From assembly GCF_031844705.1 (NCBI RefSeq), contig NZ_CP134609.1, forward strand, positions 3,286,001-3,350,000: a stretch of 64,000 nt of DNA, read 5' to 3'. The notes under the pieces were generated by a model. That model saw nothing but the letters and a program-made list of their open reading frames with translations. It was not told the origin of the DNA and made no database searches. Positions within the stretch are counted from its first letter, which is position 1; each line of letters opens with the position of its first letter. Below, piece by piece: positions 42,390-50,843 of the stretch. The stretch is from Streptomyces sp. ITFR-16. Its GTDB lineage: Bacteria > Actinomycetota > Actinomycetes > Streptomycetales > Streptomycetaceae. A program made the translations under genes and the position numbers.

Positions 42390-42944
42390 ATGCTCAGAGG
42401 CAGCAAGGTCGGGCTCAGGGCCCGTCACGAGGACGACATCCCGGTCCTGACGGCCGAGCTCTACAACGACGTGGTCAACGCCTCGCGCTCCGGGGGCGCT
42501 CCATGGCGCCCGGTCGCGGCGAACTCCTCGAATCCCCCGTTCACGGTGGACGACGAGAAGCAGGACCGTGTCCCGTTCTCCGTGATCGAGCGGGACGGCG
42601 GCACGCTGATCGGCGTCGCGAGCCTGTGGGGCATCGACACGCACAACCGCTCGGCGCACATCGGTCCGGGCCTGCTCCCGTCCGCACGCGGCAAGGGCTA
42701 CGGCACGGACGTGGTCGCGGTGCTGTGCCACTACGGCTTCACCGTGCGCGGCCTGCACCGTCTGCAGATCGAGACCCTGGCGGACAACCCCGCGATGCTC
42801 CGCGCCGCCGAGACCAACGGCTTCGTCCGCGAGGGCGTCCTGCGCTCCTCGGGATGGGTGCTGGGCGAGTTCGTGGACGAGGTGCTGCTCGGCCTCCTGG
42901 CCCAGGAGTGGAAGCCGGGCCCCGCCCCGGGCCCGGCGCGCTGA
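42390..42944 (+). CDS. GNAT-family N-acetyltransferase (RimJ/RimL-like)
   Basis: 184 aa. Acetyl-CoA-dependent acetyltransferase with the pyrophosphate-binding loop LLPSARGKGYGTDVVAVLC and the RimJ-type segment LHRLQIETLADNPAMLRAAETNGFVREG. Substrate unknown (protein N-terminus or small amine). ATG 42390 follows AGGAAG. Single gene. Confidence 0.92.
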   Translation: MLRGSKVGLRARHEDDIPVLTAELYNDVVNASRSGGAPWRPVAANSSNPPFTVDDEKQDRVPFSVIERDGGTLIGVASLWGIDTHNRSAHIGPGLLPSARGKGYGTDVVAVLCHYGFTVRGLHRLQIETLADNPAMLRAAETNGFVREGVLRSSGWVLGEFVDEVLLGLLAQEWKPGPAPGPAR

Positions 42945-43153
42945 TGTCACACCCGTCGTGACAGGTCGGAGGGCCTTTCCGCAGGACGAACGGCATGGTC
43001 TGCTGGACCGCTCCGCCTTCCGCCTCGCGGCCCACGAACCGGTCCCCGCCCTCGACGACTTCCGCGCGGCGTCGCGGTGCCCGGGGGAGGCCGGCCAGAC
43101 CCCTCCAGGCACCGTCCAGTCATCGTCCAATGGGCGGGCCCTACCCTTGCCGC

Positions 43154-43960
43154 ATGCTCCCGCCTCCCGCATATGCCCTCGTCGCCACCGATCTCGACGG
43201 CACGCTGCTGCGCCGCGACGACACCGTGAGTCCCCGGACCCGGGCCGCGCTCCGGCTCGCCGGGGCGGCCGGGGCACGGCATCTCGTGGTGACCGGGCGG
43301 GCCGTGCCGGGGGTGCGGGGGTTGCTGGCGGGGCTGGGGTACGACGGGCTGGCCGTGTGCGGGCAGGGGGCTCAGTTGTACGACGCCGGGGCGGGGCGCA
43401 CCGTCCGGGCGGTCGCGCTCGACCGGGAGGCGGCCGAGGCCGCGCTCGGGAAGATCGAGGCGCAGGTGGGGTCCGTCTTCGCGGCGGTCGACCAGGGCGG
43501 GGACGAGGGGCGCACGCTCATCGAGCCCGGGTATCTGATGCCGCACGCGTCCCTGCCCGCCCAGCGGACCCGGCACCGGGACGAGCTGTGGGCGGCGCCG
43601 GTCGTGAAGGTGCTCCTGCGCCATCCCTCGCTGGGCGACGACGCGCTCGCGGCGGCCGCCCGGACGGTCGTCGGGGATCTCGCCACCGTGACGCACTCCG
43701 GTCCGGGGATGGTCGAACTCCAGCCGTACGGGGTGGACAAGGGCGCCGGGATCGCTCTGGCCGGGGAGTACCTGGGGGTGGACCCGGGCGAGGCGATCGC
43801 GTTCGGTGACATGCCCAACGATCTGCCGATGTTCCGGCGGTGCGGGTACGGCGTGGCCATGGGCAACGCCCACCCGGAGCTGCGGGCCGCCGCCGACGAG
43901 GTGACGTCGTCCCATGAGGACGACGGGGTTGCCGCGGTGCTGGAGCGGGTCTTCGGCTGA
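43154..43960 (+). CDS. HAD-superfamily Cof-type phosphatase
   Basis: 268 aa. Motif I TDLDGTLL (nucleophile Asp13, acid/base Asp15), motif II VVTGR, a C2B-type cap domain, motif III Lys in GVDKGAGI and motif IV AFGDMPNDLPMF. Probably dephosphorylates sugar or cofactor phosphates. ATG 43154 has no ribosome site, but a TACCCT hexamer lies 7 nt upstream, suggesting a leaderless transcript. The 209 bp upstream shows no gene. It ends 1 bp from a convergent TetR gene. Confidence 0.92.
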   Translation: MLPPPAYALVATDLDGTLLRRDDTVSPRTRAALRLAGAAGARHLVVTGRAVPGVRGLLAGLGYDGLAVCGQGAQLYDAGAGRTVRAVALDREAAEAALGKIEAQVGSVFAAVDQGGDEGRTLIEPGYLMPHASLPAQRTRHRDELWAAPVVKVLLRHPSLGDDALAAAARTVVGDLATVTHSGPGMVELQPYGVDKGAGIALAGEYLGVDPGEAIAFGDMPNDLPMFRRCGYGVAMGNAHPELRAAADEVTSSHEDDGVAAVLERVFG

Positions 43961-43961
43961 C

Positions 43962-44552
43962 TCAGGCGGGCGCCGCCCCCAATGACCGCAGTACGTGGTC
44001 GACCAGCTTGGCCACCGCTTCCTCGTCCTGCATGGGCTTGCGCAGGACGTGACGGTAGTAGACCGGGCCGTACAGCATCTCCACCGCGAGGCCCAGGTCC
44101 GCGCCCGGGGGGATCTGGCCCTGGTCCTGGGCGCTGCGCAGGCGGTCGACCGCCTCCTGGACGCGGGGCTCGATCAGCTGGGTGCGTACCGTCTCCGCCA
44201 GTGCGTCGTCGTGGTGGATCTCGGAGAGTATGCCGGCGTAGGCCGGGCCGTAGGGCGGGATGGACAGGACGTTGACCGCGCCCGTGACGTGCGTCCGCAG
44301 GTCGGTGGCGATGTCCCCGGTGTCCGTGAACGGCGTCGCTGTGACCAACGCCTCGGTGAACGCCTCCAGCAGGACCGCGCTCTTCGAGGGCCACCAGCGG
44401 TAGATCGTCTTCTTGCTGACCCCCGCCCGGGCCGCGATCGCCTCGACCGTCACCCGGCCGTATCCCTTCTCCGTGCACAGGTCGAGGGCGGCTTCCAGCG
44501 TCGCCCTGCGTGAGCTCTCACTGCGGCGCAGCGAACTCGGCGATGTGATCAT
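43962..44552 (-). CDS. TetR/AcrR family transcriptional regulator
   Basis: 196 aa from ATG 44552. Helix-turn-helix at about residues 34-60 (TVEAIAARAGVSKKTIYRWWPSK) and a TetR_C type ligand domain with the conserved LYGPVYYRHVL. A longer in-frame TTG start (44615) exists and no ribosome site separates them. It lies downstream of an ABC-2 exporter on the same strand with a 220-bp gap; whether it controls that exporter is unknown. Confidence 0.88.
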   Translation of the reverse strand: MITSPSSLRRSESSRRATLEAALDLCTEKGYGRVTVEAIAARAGVSKKTIYRWWPSKSAVLLEAFTEALVTATPFTDTGDIATDLRTHVTGAVNVLSIPPYGPAYAGILSEIHHDDALAETVRTQLIEPRVQEAVDRLRSAQDQGQIPPGADLGLAVEMLYGPVYYRHVLRKPMQDEEAVAKLVDHVLRSLGAAPA

Positions 44553-44772
44553 TCGGTGAGCATAGGGCTGTTCGAGCCAATCCTTGTTGACAGTCCGTCG
44601 CCAGAAGTCGAACAATGCACAGGCGGAAACGGAACGTAGCGTGTCGGCTCGTTCTTTCGCTTTCGCACCGTTCGCGCCGTTCGTGCCGCGACGAGCCGAT
44701 CGGGGGACGGCTCGCCCGGCCGGCGGTGCGGGTGCCTCTCCCGTACCGGAGCGGCCGGCCCGTGCGAACCGT

Positions 44773-45663
44773 TCAGGCCGTGATGTCCTTCGCGGTGAAC
44801 CGTGCCCAGGCCGCCGAGCCGAACACCGCCGCGTACAACGCCTGAAGCCCCAGGTTCTTCATGACCTCGTCCCAGTAGACGGGGTCGCGCAGCAGGTCCG
44901 CGAAGGACAGCCAGTAGTGCGGGAACAGGTAGGGGTGGATTCCGCTCAGCTGCGGGATGGTGTCCAGGATCTGTACGGTGATCAGCACCCCGACCGTCGC
45001 GGCCATCGCCGCGATCCCACTGTTGGTGAGCGTCGAGACGAAGAGTCCGAGCGCCGCGAAACCGGTCAGGGAGACCGCGACCGCCACCGCGATCAGTCCC
45101 GCCCGCACCAGCCCCTCGCCGAAGCCGATCCGGGTCCCGGAGATCGTGGTGACCTCCCCCACGGGGAACAGCAGCGCCCCCACCGCCAGTGCCGAGGCCG
45201 CCACCACGAGCGTCGCGATCAGGCAGAACGCGAGCGTGGAGGCGTACTTGGCGAGCAGCAGCCGGGTCCGGCCGGCCGGGGCGACCAGCAAATAGCGCAG
45301 CATCCCCGCGTTGGCCTCCCCCGCGATCGAGTCGCCGGCGATGACGCCGACGGCCATCGGCAGGAAGACCGGGAGCGTCGCGGCGAGGGAGGCGAAGACC
45401 AGGAAGAGACCGTTGTTGGTCACCTGGGAGAGGAACGCGGGGCCGCCCCCGCCGCCGCCCGGACCGGCAGCGGAGCCGTCCGCCGTCTCGATCCGGACCG
45501 CGATCCCGATCAGTACGGGCACGGCCGCCAGCACCCCGAGCAGGGCCAGCGTGCGCCAGCGGCGCAGGGTCGTGAGGAGTTCGGAGCGGAGGATGCCCAG
45601 GGTCCACAGCGGGTTGCGCCGGAGCGGACGGGCCCCGGCGGGGGCGAGTTCAGCCTGCGACAT
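44773..45663 (-). CDS. ABC-2 type transporter permease
   Basis: 296 aa with six TM helices (about 40-60, 95-125, 150-180, 195-225, 230-255, 265-290). The extracellular loop after TM1 is Gly-rich (GPGGGGGGP). The GEANAGMLRYLLVAPAGRTRLLLAK segment contacts the ATPase. The gene overlaps the ATPase gene by 14 nt. Export substrate unknown. Confidence 0.9.
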   Translation of the reverse strand: MSQAELAPAGARPLRRNPLWTLGILRSELLTTLRRWRTLALLGVLAAVPVLIGIAVRIETADGSAAGPGGGGGGPAFLSQVTNNGLFLVFASLAATLPVFLPMAVGVIAGDSIAGEANAGMLRYLLVAPAGRTRLLLAKYASTLAFCLIATLVVAASALAVGALLFPVGEVTTISGTRIGFGEGLVRAGLIAVAVAVSLTGFAALGLFVSTLTNSGIAAMAATVGVLITVQILDTIPQLSGIHPYLFPHYWLSFADLLRDPVYWDEVMKNLGLQALYAAVFGSAAWARFTAKDITA

Positions 45664-46639
45664 CGAATCCCTCTCCGGTCAGGGCGACGAACGCGTCCTC
45701 CAGCGAGGCCCGTTCGACGCCGAAGGAGCGGACCCGGACGCCGCCCCGGACGAGCGCGGCCGTCAGGTCCGCCGGTTCCACGGTCCCCGGCGGGGCGTCG
45801 GCCCGCACCCGGTCGCCGTCCTGGGTGATGCCCGTGATCCCGTGCTCCTTCAGGATGCGGGCGGCCTCGCCCGGGTCCGGGGTGGTGACGGCCAGCCGGC
45901 CCCGGGTGCCGGCGGCGAGGTCGGCGACGGGGCCCTGGGTGATGAGCCGGCCCCGGGCCATGACCGCCGCGTGCGTGCAGACCTGCTCGATCTCGTCCAG
46001 GAGGTGGGAGGAGAGGAAGACCGTGGTACCGTCGGCCGCCAGCTCGCGGACCAGGGCGCGGATCTCGCGCATGCCCTGCGGGTCCAGGCCGTTGGTGGGT
46101 TCGTCCAGGACGAGCAGCCGGCGGGGCCGGAGCAGGGCGGCGGCGAGGCCGAGGCGCTGCTTCATGCCCAGGGAGTACGCCCGGGCCTTCTTGCCGGCCG
46201 CGGCGGCGAGCCCGACCCGCTCCAGGGCGTCCCCGACGCGTGTACGGCGGGTGCGCGGGTCCGCCGTGGGGTCGGCGCAGTCGTAGCGCACCAGGTTGTC
46301 CCGGCCGCTCAGGAACCCGTACAGCGCGGGCCCCTCGATCAGCGTCCCGACCTGCGGGAGCACCGTGCGCGCCGCGCGCGGCATGGGGCTGCCGAGGACG
46401 CTCGCCGTGCCGGACGTCGGCTCGATGAGGCCCATCAGCATCCGGATGGTGGTGGTCTTCCCGGAGCCGTTGGGCCCGAGGAACCCGAAGACGCTGCCGC
46501 CGGGGACCGTGAGGTCGAGCCCGTCCACGGCGAGCTGGCCGCCCCGGTAGCGCTTGGTCAGCCCCCGCGTCTCGATCACGGGCGCGGGCCCGCCCACCGG
46601 AACGGGCCCGCTCACGGGCACGGTGTCCGCCCTTGTCAT
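45650..46639 (-). CDS. ABC-2 type transporter ATP-binding protein
   Basis: 329 aa (drug/lantibiotic exporter ATPase type). Walker A GPNGSGKTTT, signature YSLGMKQRLGLAAAL, Walker B LLVLDEPTNGLDP, switch His in FLSSHLLDE, then a ~100-residue C-terminal extension (DUF4162-like) ending in ERASLEDAFVALTGE. ATG 46639 has GGGAGC upstream. It follows a LolA-like gene by 88 bp on the same strand. Confidence 0.94.
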   Translation of the reverse strand: MTRADTVPVSGPVPVGGPAPVIETRGLTKRYRGGQLAVDGLDLTVPGGSVFGFLGPNGSGKTTTIRMLMGLIEPTSGTASVLGSPMPRAARTVLPQVGTLIEGPALYGFLSGRDNLVRYDCADPTADPRTRRTRVGDALERVGLAAAAGKKARAYSLGMKQRLGLAAALLRPRRLLVLDEPTNGLDPQGMREIRALVRELAADGTTVFLSSHLLDEIEQVCTHAAVMARGRLITQGPVADLAAGTRGRLAVTTPDPGEAARILKEHGITGITQDGDRVRADAPPGTVEPADLTAALVRGGVRVRSFGVERASLEDAFVALTGEGFDVAG

Positions 46640-46727
46640 GTCTGCTCCCCACAATCGCGCCCGCCCCGCCGTACGGAGGCTACGGCGGGGCGGGCGGATA
46701 CGTCACGCGATGGCGTACGGGCGTGGC

Positions 46728-47951
46728 TCAGCCCGCGTTGTCCGCGGCCTTCACCAGCGCGTCCTTGGTGACCGCGCCCACGTACACCCGGCCGTCGTCG
46801 GTCATCAGGGCGTTGACCAGGCGGGTCTTGAAGACCGTGCCCGAGCCGAACTTCCCTGTGACCTTGTCGCCGAGCGCGTCCAGGAACTGCTGCGCCTCGG
46901 CCGGGACGTCGGCCGAATCCTTCGACGGGAGGGCCGCGCCGCCGGGTGCCTTGATCTCGGCGATCGTGTTCCAGCCCTTGCCGATCACGTTCGTCCCCTC
47001 GAACGCGCTCAGGCCGCCCTTCGCCTTCTCGGCCTCGGCCTTTCCGTGGCCCCCGGCCTCGTCCGCCTCGGTCACCTTCGCGCCCTTGGGCGGGGTGAAG
47101 GCGAAGGAGGACGCGGCGGGCTTCTTGAAGTCCACCGAGGTGAACCCGGCGTCGACCGCCGCCTTGCCGCCGCTGCTGGGCTGCAGGGTGAACTTCAGCG
47201 GCACGCCGTTCTCCGCGTCCACGGCGACGGTGATCGAGCCGATCGTGGAACCGCTCTGCTCCGGCTTGAGGACCAGCCGGTACGCATCGCGGCCCGCGAC
47301 CCGCGCGGTGCCGTCCACCGTGACGGACGTGGTGCCGTCGGCGGCCTTCAGGGCCTGCTCGGCGAGGGCCTTGGGGGTGGTGGGTACGCCCTCGGGCGCG
47401 GCCGGGTGCTCGCCGCGCTTCGCGTGGTCCGCCGCGCTCTGCTCGGCGTGGTAGACCTCGTTCGACTTGCTGTCGTACGCCCAGACCTGGTCGCCGTTGT
47501 GGATGACGCTGTACTCGGACGCCTGGTCCAGGACCGAGACGCGCTGCTTGTCGGGGCCGTCGGCGGCGACCCGCAGGGTGTGCGTGCCGGACACCAGCTC
47601 CGTGAGCTTGGTCTGCGGGTCGGCGCTCGCGCCGTCCTTGCCGCCCGCGTCCGGGACGAGGGAGCCGGCCAGCCCGCCCATCGACGGGATGCCGAGGTCG
47701 GTGCTGATCTTCACCGTGCCGGACAGCTGCTGCGTGTCCGAGGCGGCGATCTTCTCGATGAGTTCCTGTGCGGTGATCTTCGGCAGATCGGGGTCGCCCG
47801 AGCTGGCGAGCGCCGGGACCAGGCCGATCGTCGCGGCCGCCACCCCCGCCACCGCGACCGGGACGATGTAGCGCACCGCCTTGCGGCGGCCCGCGCCGGT
47901 GGCCGCGGTCGCGGCCGTGCCGTTGGTCTCTGCGCTGTCGTTCGGTGCCAT
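46728..47951 (-). CDS. LolA-like/DUF2092-type secreted lipid- or lipoprotein-binding protein
   Basis: 407 aa. A basic N-terminus and one TM or uncleaved signal (about residues 33-55, KAVRYIVPVAVAGVAAATIGLVP) are followed by two repeats of an LolA/LppX-like half-barrel: ITAQELIEKIAASDTQQLSGTVKI, then DGDQVWAYDSKSNEVYH-like strands, SVTVDGTARVAGRDAYRLVLKP and a final FKTRLVNALMTDDGRVYVGAV. Gram-positive members are anchored outside the membrane. It sits before an ABC-2 exporter, and a role in lipid or peptide handling with it is inferred. ATG 47951 follows GGTAGGG. Confidence 0.82.
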   Translation of the reverse strand: MAPNDSAETNGTAATAATGAGRRKAVRYIVPVAVAGVAAATIGLVPALASSGDPDLPKITAQELIEKIAASDTQQLSGTVKISTDLGIPSMGGLAGSLVPDAGGKDGASADPQTKLTELVSGTHTLRVAADGPDKQRVSVLDQASEYSVIHNGDQVWAYDSKSNEVYHAEQSAADHAKRGEHPAAPEGVPTTPKALAEQALKAADGTTSVTVDGTARVAGRDAYRLVLKPEQSGSTIGSITVAVDAENGVPLKFTLQPSSGGKAAVDAGFTSVDFKKPAASSFAFTPPKGAKVTEADEAGGHGKAEAEKAKGGLSAFEGTNVIGKGWNTIAEIKAPGGAALPSKDSADVPAEAQQFLDALGDKVTGKFGSGTVFKTRLVNALMTDDGRVYVGAVTKDALVKAADNAG

Positions 47952-48025
47952 GTGTGCCCTACCTCCGTGGTCGGCGGCTTCCGTCCGGATGCACTCGTCC
48001 ACTCCGTGCCGCCATTCTCACCCGT

Positions 48026-48060
48026 TTTGGTCAGGAGTGGTTGTTCTCCATCTGACCAAA
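48026..48060. promoter_or_regulatory. Inverted repeat upstream of the LolA-like gene
   Basis: TTTGGTCAG (48026-48034) and CTGACCAAA (48052-48060), perfect 9-bp arms 17 bp apart, about 75-110 bp upstream of the ATG at 47951. Likely a regulator site or overlapping promoter element. Confidence 0.5.
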
Positions 48061-48168
48061 TCGGGCGGCTTCAGGCGTCAGCCCCCGGGTGCAACTCCGC
48101 CTACCTCTTCGGTATGACACCGAGGGGGCATTCCTCCGCCGTCCAGTAGGGGTTGGGCGGCCGGCGGC

Positions 48169-49179
48169 TCAGCCCGCGCGGTGCACCACGGCGTCGCACA
48201 TCTCTTCCAGCGCGAGCTTGGCGTAGCACTCGGGCAGCGGCCGCAGCGTGGCCCGCGCCTCCTGGGCGTACCGCACGGTGTCGCGGCGGGCCTGGGCGAG
48301 CGCGGGGTGGGCGCGCAGCCGGCGCAGGGCCTCGGAGAGCGTGCCGGGGTCGCTCAGGTCCCCGTCGAGCAGCTCGACCAGCTCCAGGTCGTCCGGCTTG
48401 CCGTCGGCCGCCGCCTGCGCCCTCAGGTGCAGGACGGGCAGGGTCGGGATGCCTTCGAGGAGGTCGGTGCCGGGGGTCTTGCCGGACTCGTGGGAGTCGG
48501 AGGCGATGTCCAGGACGTCGTCGGCGAGCTGGAAGGCGACGCCGAGCCGTTCCCCGTACTGGGTGAGGATGTCGGTCGCCGACTCGTCGGCCCCGGCCAT
48601 CATCGCGCCGAACCGGCAGGCCACCGCGATCAGCGAGCCGGTCTTGCCGCGCATCACGTCGAGGTAGTGCTCGACCGGGTCCCGGCCGTCGCGCGGGCCT
48701 GCGGTCTCCAGGATCTGGCCGGTGACCAGGCGCTCGAACGCCTCGGCCTGGATCCGGACGGCCTCCGGGCCGAGGTCGGCCAGTATGTGCGACGCGCGCG
48801 CGAACAGGAAGTCGCCGGTCAGCACGGCCACCGAGTTGCCCCAGCGGGAATTGGCGCTGGCCACCCCGCGGCGCACGTCGGCCTCGTCCATCACGTCGTC
48901 GTGGTACAGCGTCGCCAGGTGGGTCAGCTCGACGACGACGGCGGCGGGCACCACGCCCGGGGCGTCGGCGTCACCGAACTGGGCGGCGAGCATCGCCAGC
49001 AGCGGGCGGAACCTCTTGCCGCCCGCGCGCACCAGGTGCTGTGCGGCCTCCGTGATGAAGGGCACGTCGCTCTTGGTGGCATCGAGCAGCCCCGACTCGA
49101 CAGCAGCCAAACCGGCCTGGACACCGGCCTCAAGAGCCTGGTCCCGCACGCTCAGTCCGAACGGCCCGACGACGGTCAC
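48169..49179 (-). CDS. Long-chain polyprenyl diphosphate synthase (menaquinone side chain)
   Basis: 336-aa trans-prenyltransferase. First Asp-rich motif DDVMD at 94-98 and second DDVLD at 220-224; GGKRFRPLL at 53-61 binds the IPP. The residues four and five before the first motif are Thr and Ala, small side chains that allow long products, so this makes a C35-C45-type chain, probably the menaquinone tail. GTG or ATG start at 49179 (MTVVGPFGLSVRDQ). Its product would feed the quinone pool used by both NDH-1 complexes in this window. Confidence 0.92.
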   Translation of the reverse strand: MTVVGPFGLSVRDQALEAGVQAGLAAVESGLLDATKSDVPFITEAAQHLVRAGGKRFRPLLAMLAAQFGDADAPGVVPAAVVVELTHLATLYHDDVMDEADVRRGVASANSRWGNSVAVLTGDFLFARASHILADLGPEAVRIQAEAFERLVTGQILETAGPRDGRDPVEHYLDVMRGKTGSLIAVACRFGAMMAGADESATDILTQYGERLGVAFQLADDVLDIASDSHESGKTPGTDLLEGIPTLPVLHLRAQAAADGKPDDLELVELLDGDLSDPGTLSEALRRLRAHPALAQARRDTVRYAQEARATLRPLPECYAKLALEEMCDAVVHRAG

Positions 49180-49335
49180 GAGGGGATCTCCTGTCTGCTG
49201 ACGATCACACGGAATGTCGATGTGTCGCTGTCATCACTCAAGTCAGCGTATCCGGTCCCCTTTGGATCACCGTGGGCGCCTTCCCGCCACCGCCGGTATG
49301 TTCGGGATCAGCTCATACGATCAGGAGTTGCCCCT

Positions 49336-50835
49336 TTGTCCCACACCGCGACAGACACCGAACCGGCCCAGCCGCCGCCGGGCGACGACCACGCCTTCTT
49401 CGGCCAGCCGCGGGGCCTGATGACCCTCTCCGGCCTGGAGGTCTGGGAGCGGTTCTCGTTCCTCGGCATGCAGGCGATCCTGGTCCTCTACTTCGCCGAC
49501 ACCGTCGCCCACGGCGGCATGGGCATGGAGGCCGGGACCGCCGCCTCCGTCTCCGCCGCCTACGGCACGCTGGTCTACCTGGTCTCCGTGGCCGGGGGCT
49601 GGCTGGCCGACCGGATCCTCGGCTCGTACCGGGCCGTCCTGTACGGCGGCATCCTCATCGCCTGCGGGCACTACGCCATGGCGGTGCCCACCGACGCCAT
49701 GACCTGGGTCGGCCTGGGCCTGATCAGCGCCGGAACGGGCCTGCTCAAGCCCAATGTGGCCACCATGGTCGGCAAGCTCTACCGCACCGACGACGAGCGC
49801 CGGGACGCCGGCTTCGCCCTCTACTACATGGGCATCAACATCGGCGCCTTCCTCGGCCCGCTGATCACCGGCTGGCTCGGCGACCACGCCGGCTGGCACT
49901 GGGGCTTCTCGGCCGCCGCCTTCGGTATGACGCTCGGCCTGATCCAGTACGTCCTGGGCCGCCGTCACCTGGCCGGGCGAAAGGGCGCCGCCGAATTCGC
50001 GCTGGCCCCCGCCGCCATGCGCCGGGCGGTCCGGCTCATCGTGCTCGGCGCCCTCGTCGTCGCCGCGCTCGCCACCGCCCTGGCCCTGGCGGGCTGGCTC
50101 ACCATGGACCGCTTCGTCGACCTGCTCACCCTCATCTCGGTGATCGCGCCGGTCGTCTACTTCGTGGTGATGTTCCGCAGCCCCCGGGTCACCCCGGAGG
50201 AGCGCGGCAGGCTGCGCCCGTACGTGGTGCTGTTCCTGGCCTCCGTCGTGTTCAACTTCATCCTCTTCCAGGCGTACTCGACGATGATGCTGCTCGCGTC
50301 GACCAACGCCCGCACCGAGATCTTCGGCTTCCACTTCCCGGCCAGCTGGTACGCCTCCGCGCTCGGCGCCTTCGAGGTGGCGCTCGCCCCGGTGGTGGCG
50401 GCCGTCTGGGCGAAGATGGGGCCCCGCCAGCCGCACGCGTCCAACAAGATCGCGATCGGGGTGATCCTCGGCGGTCTTTCGTTCCTGCTGATGGTCCTGC
50501 CCACCTCCGGGCACTCCTCGGACACGTACAAGATGGCCGCCTGGTGGATCGTCGGCTCGTACCTGCTGCTCGGGCTCGGCGACATCCTGCTGGAGACCTC
50601 CGGCATGTCCGCGACCACCAAGCTCGCCCCCAAGGCGTTCGCCAGCCAGACGATGGCGCTCTGGTTCCTCTCGCTGGCCCTCGCCAACGGCATCCAGGCA
50701 CAGATCGTGAAGCTGTACGGCGAGGTCTCCAACCCCGCCTACTTCGGTGTCAATGGCGCCATCGCGGTGGCGGCCGGTGTGGCCGTCATCGCCGCCGCCC
50801 CCTGGCTCAGGCGCACCATGCACCCCGTCCACTGA
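49336..50835 (+). CDS. POT/PTR2 family proton-dependent oligopeptide transporter
   Basis: 499 aa, about 14 TM helices. The family pieces FERF-like SGLEVWERFSFLGMQAILVLYFAD (with the ExxER-type proton site), GGWLADRILGSYRAVLYGG, GTGLLKPNVATMVGKLY and FALYYMGINIGAFLGPLITG are all present. Imports di- and tripeptides with protons. TTG 49336 was chosen because AGGAG lies at the right distance and no ATG/GTG fits. Eight bp downstream begins a peptidase-like hydrolase, suggesting a peptide uptake-and-cleavage operon. Confidence 0.93.
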   Translation: MSHTATDTEPAQPPPGDDHAFFGQPRGLMTLSGLEVWERFSFLGMQAILVLYFADTVAHGGMGMEAGTAASVSAAYGTLVYLVSVAGGWLADRILGSYRAVLYGGILIACGHYAMAVPTDAMTWVGLGLISAGTGLLKPNVATMVGKLYRTDDERRDAGFALYYMGINIGAFLGPLITGWLGDHAGWHWGFSAAAFGMTLGLIQYVLGRRHLAGRKGAAEFALAPAAMRRAVRLIVLGALVVAALATALALAGWLTMDRFVDLLTLISVIAPVVYFVVMFRSPRVTPEERGRLRPYVVLFLASVVFNFILFQAYSTMMLLASTNARTEIFGFHFPASWYASALGAFEVALAPVVAAVWAKMGPRQPHASNKIAIGVILGGLSFLLMVLPTSGHSSDTYKMAAWWIVGSYLLLGLGDILLETSGMSATTKLAPKAFASQTMALWFLSLALANGIQAQIVKLYGEVSNPAYFGVNGAIAVAAGVAVIAAAPWLRRTMHPVH

Positions 50836-50843
50836 GGTAGCCC

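Noticed and set aside
42945..43153. Possible small gene between GNAT and HAD genes
   Set aside because: Open frames exist but lack a ribosome site and recognisable features; treated as promoter region.
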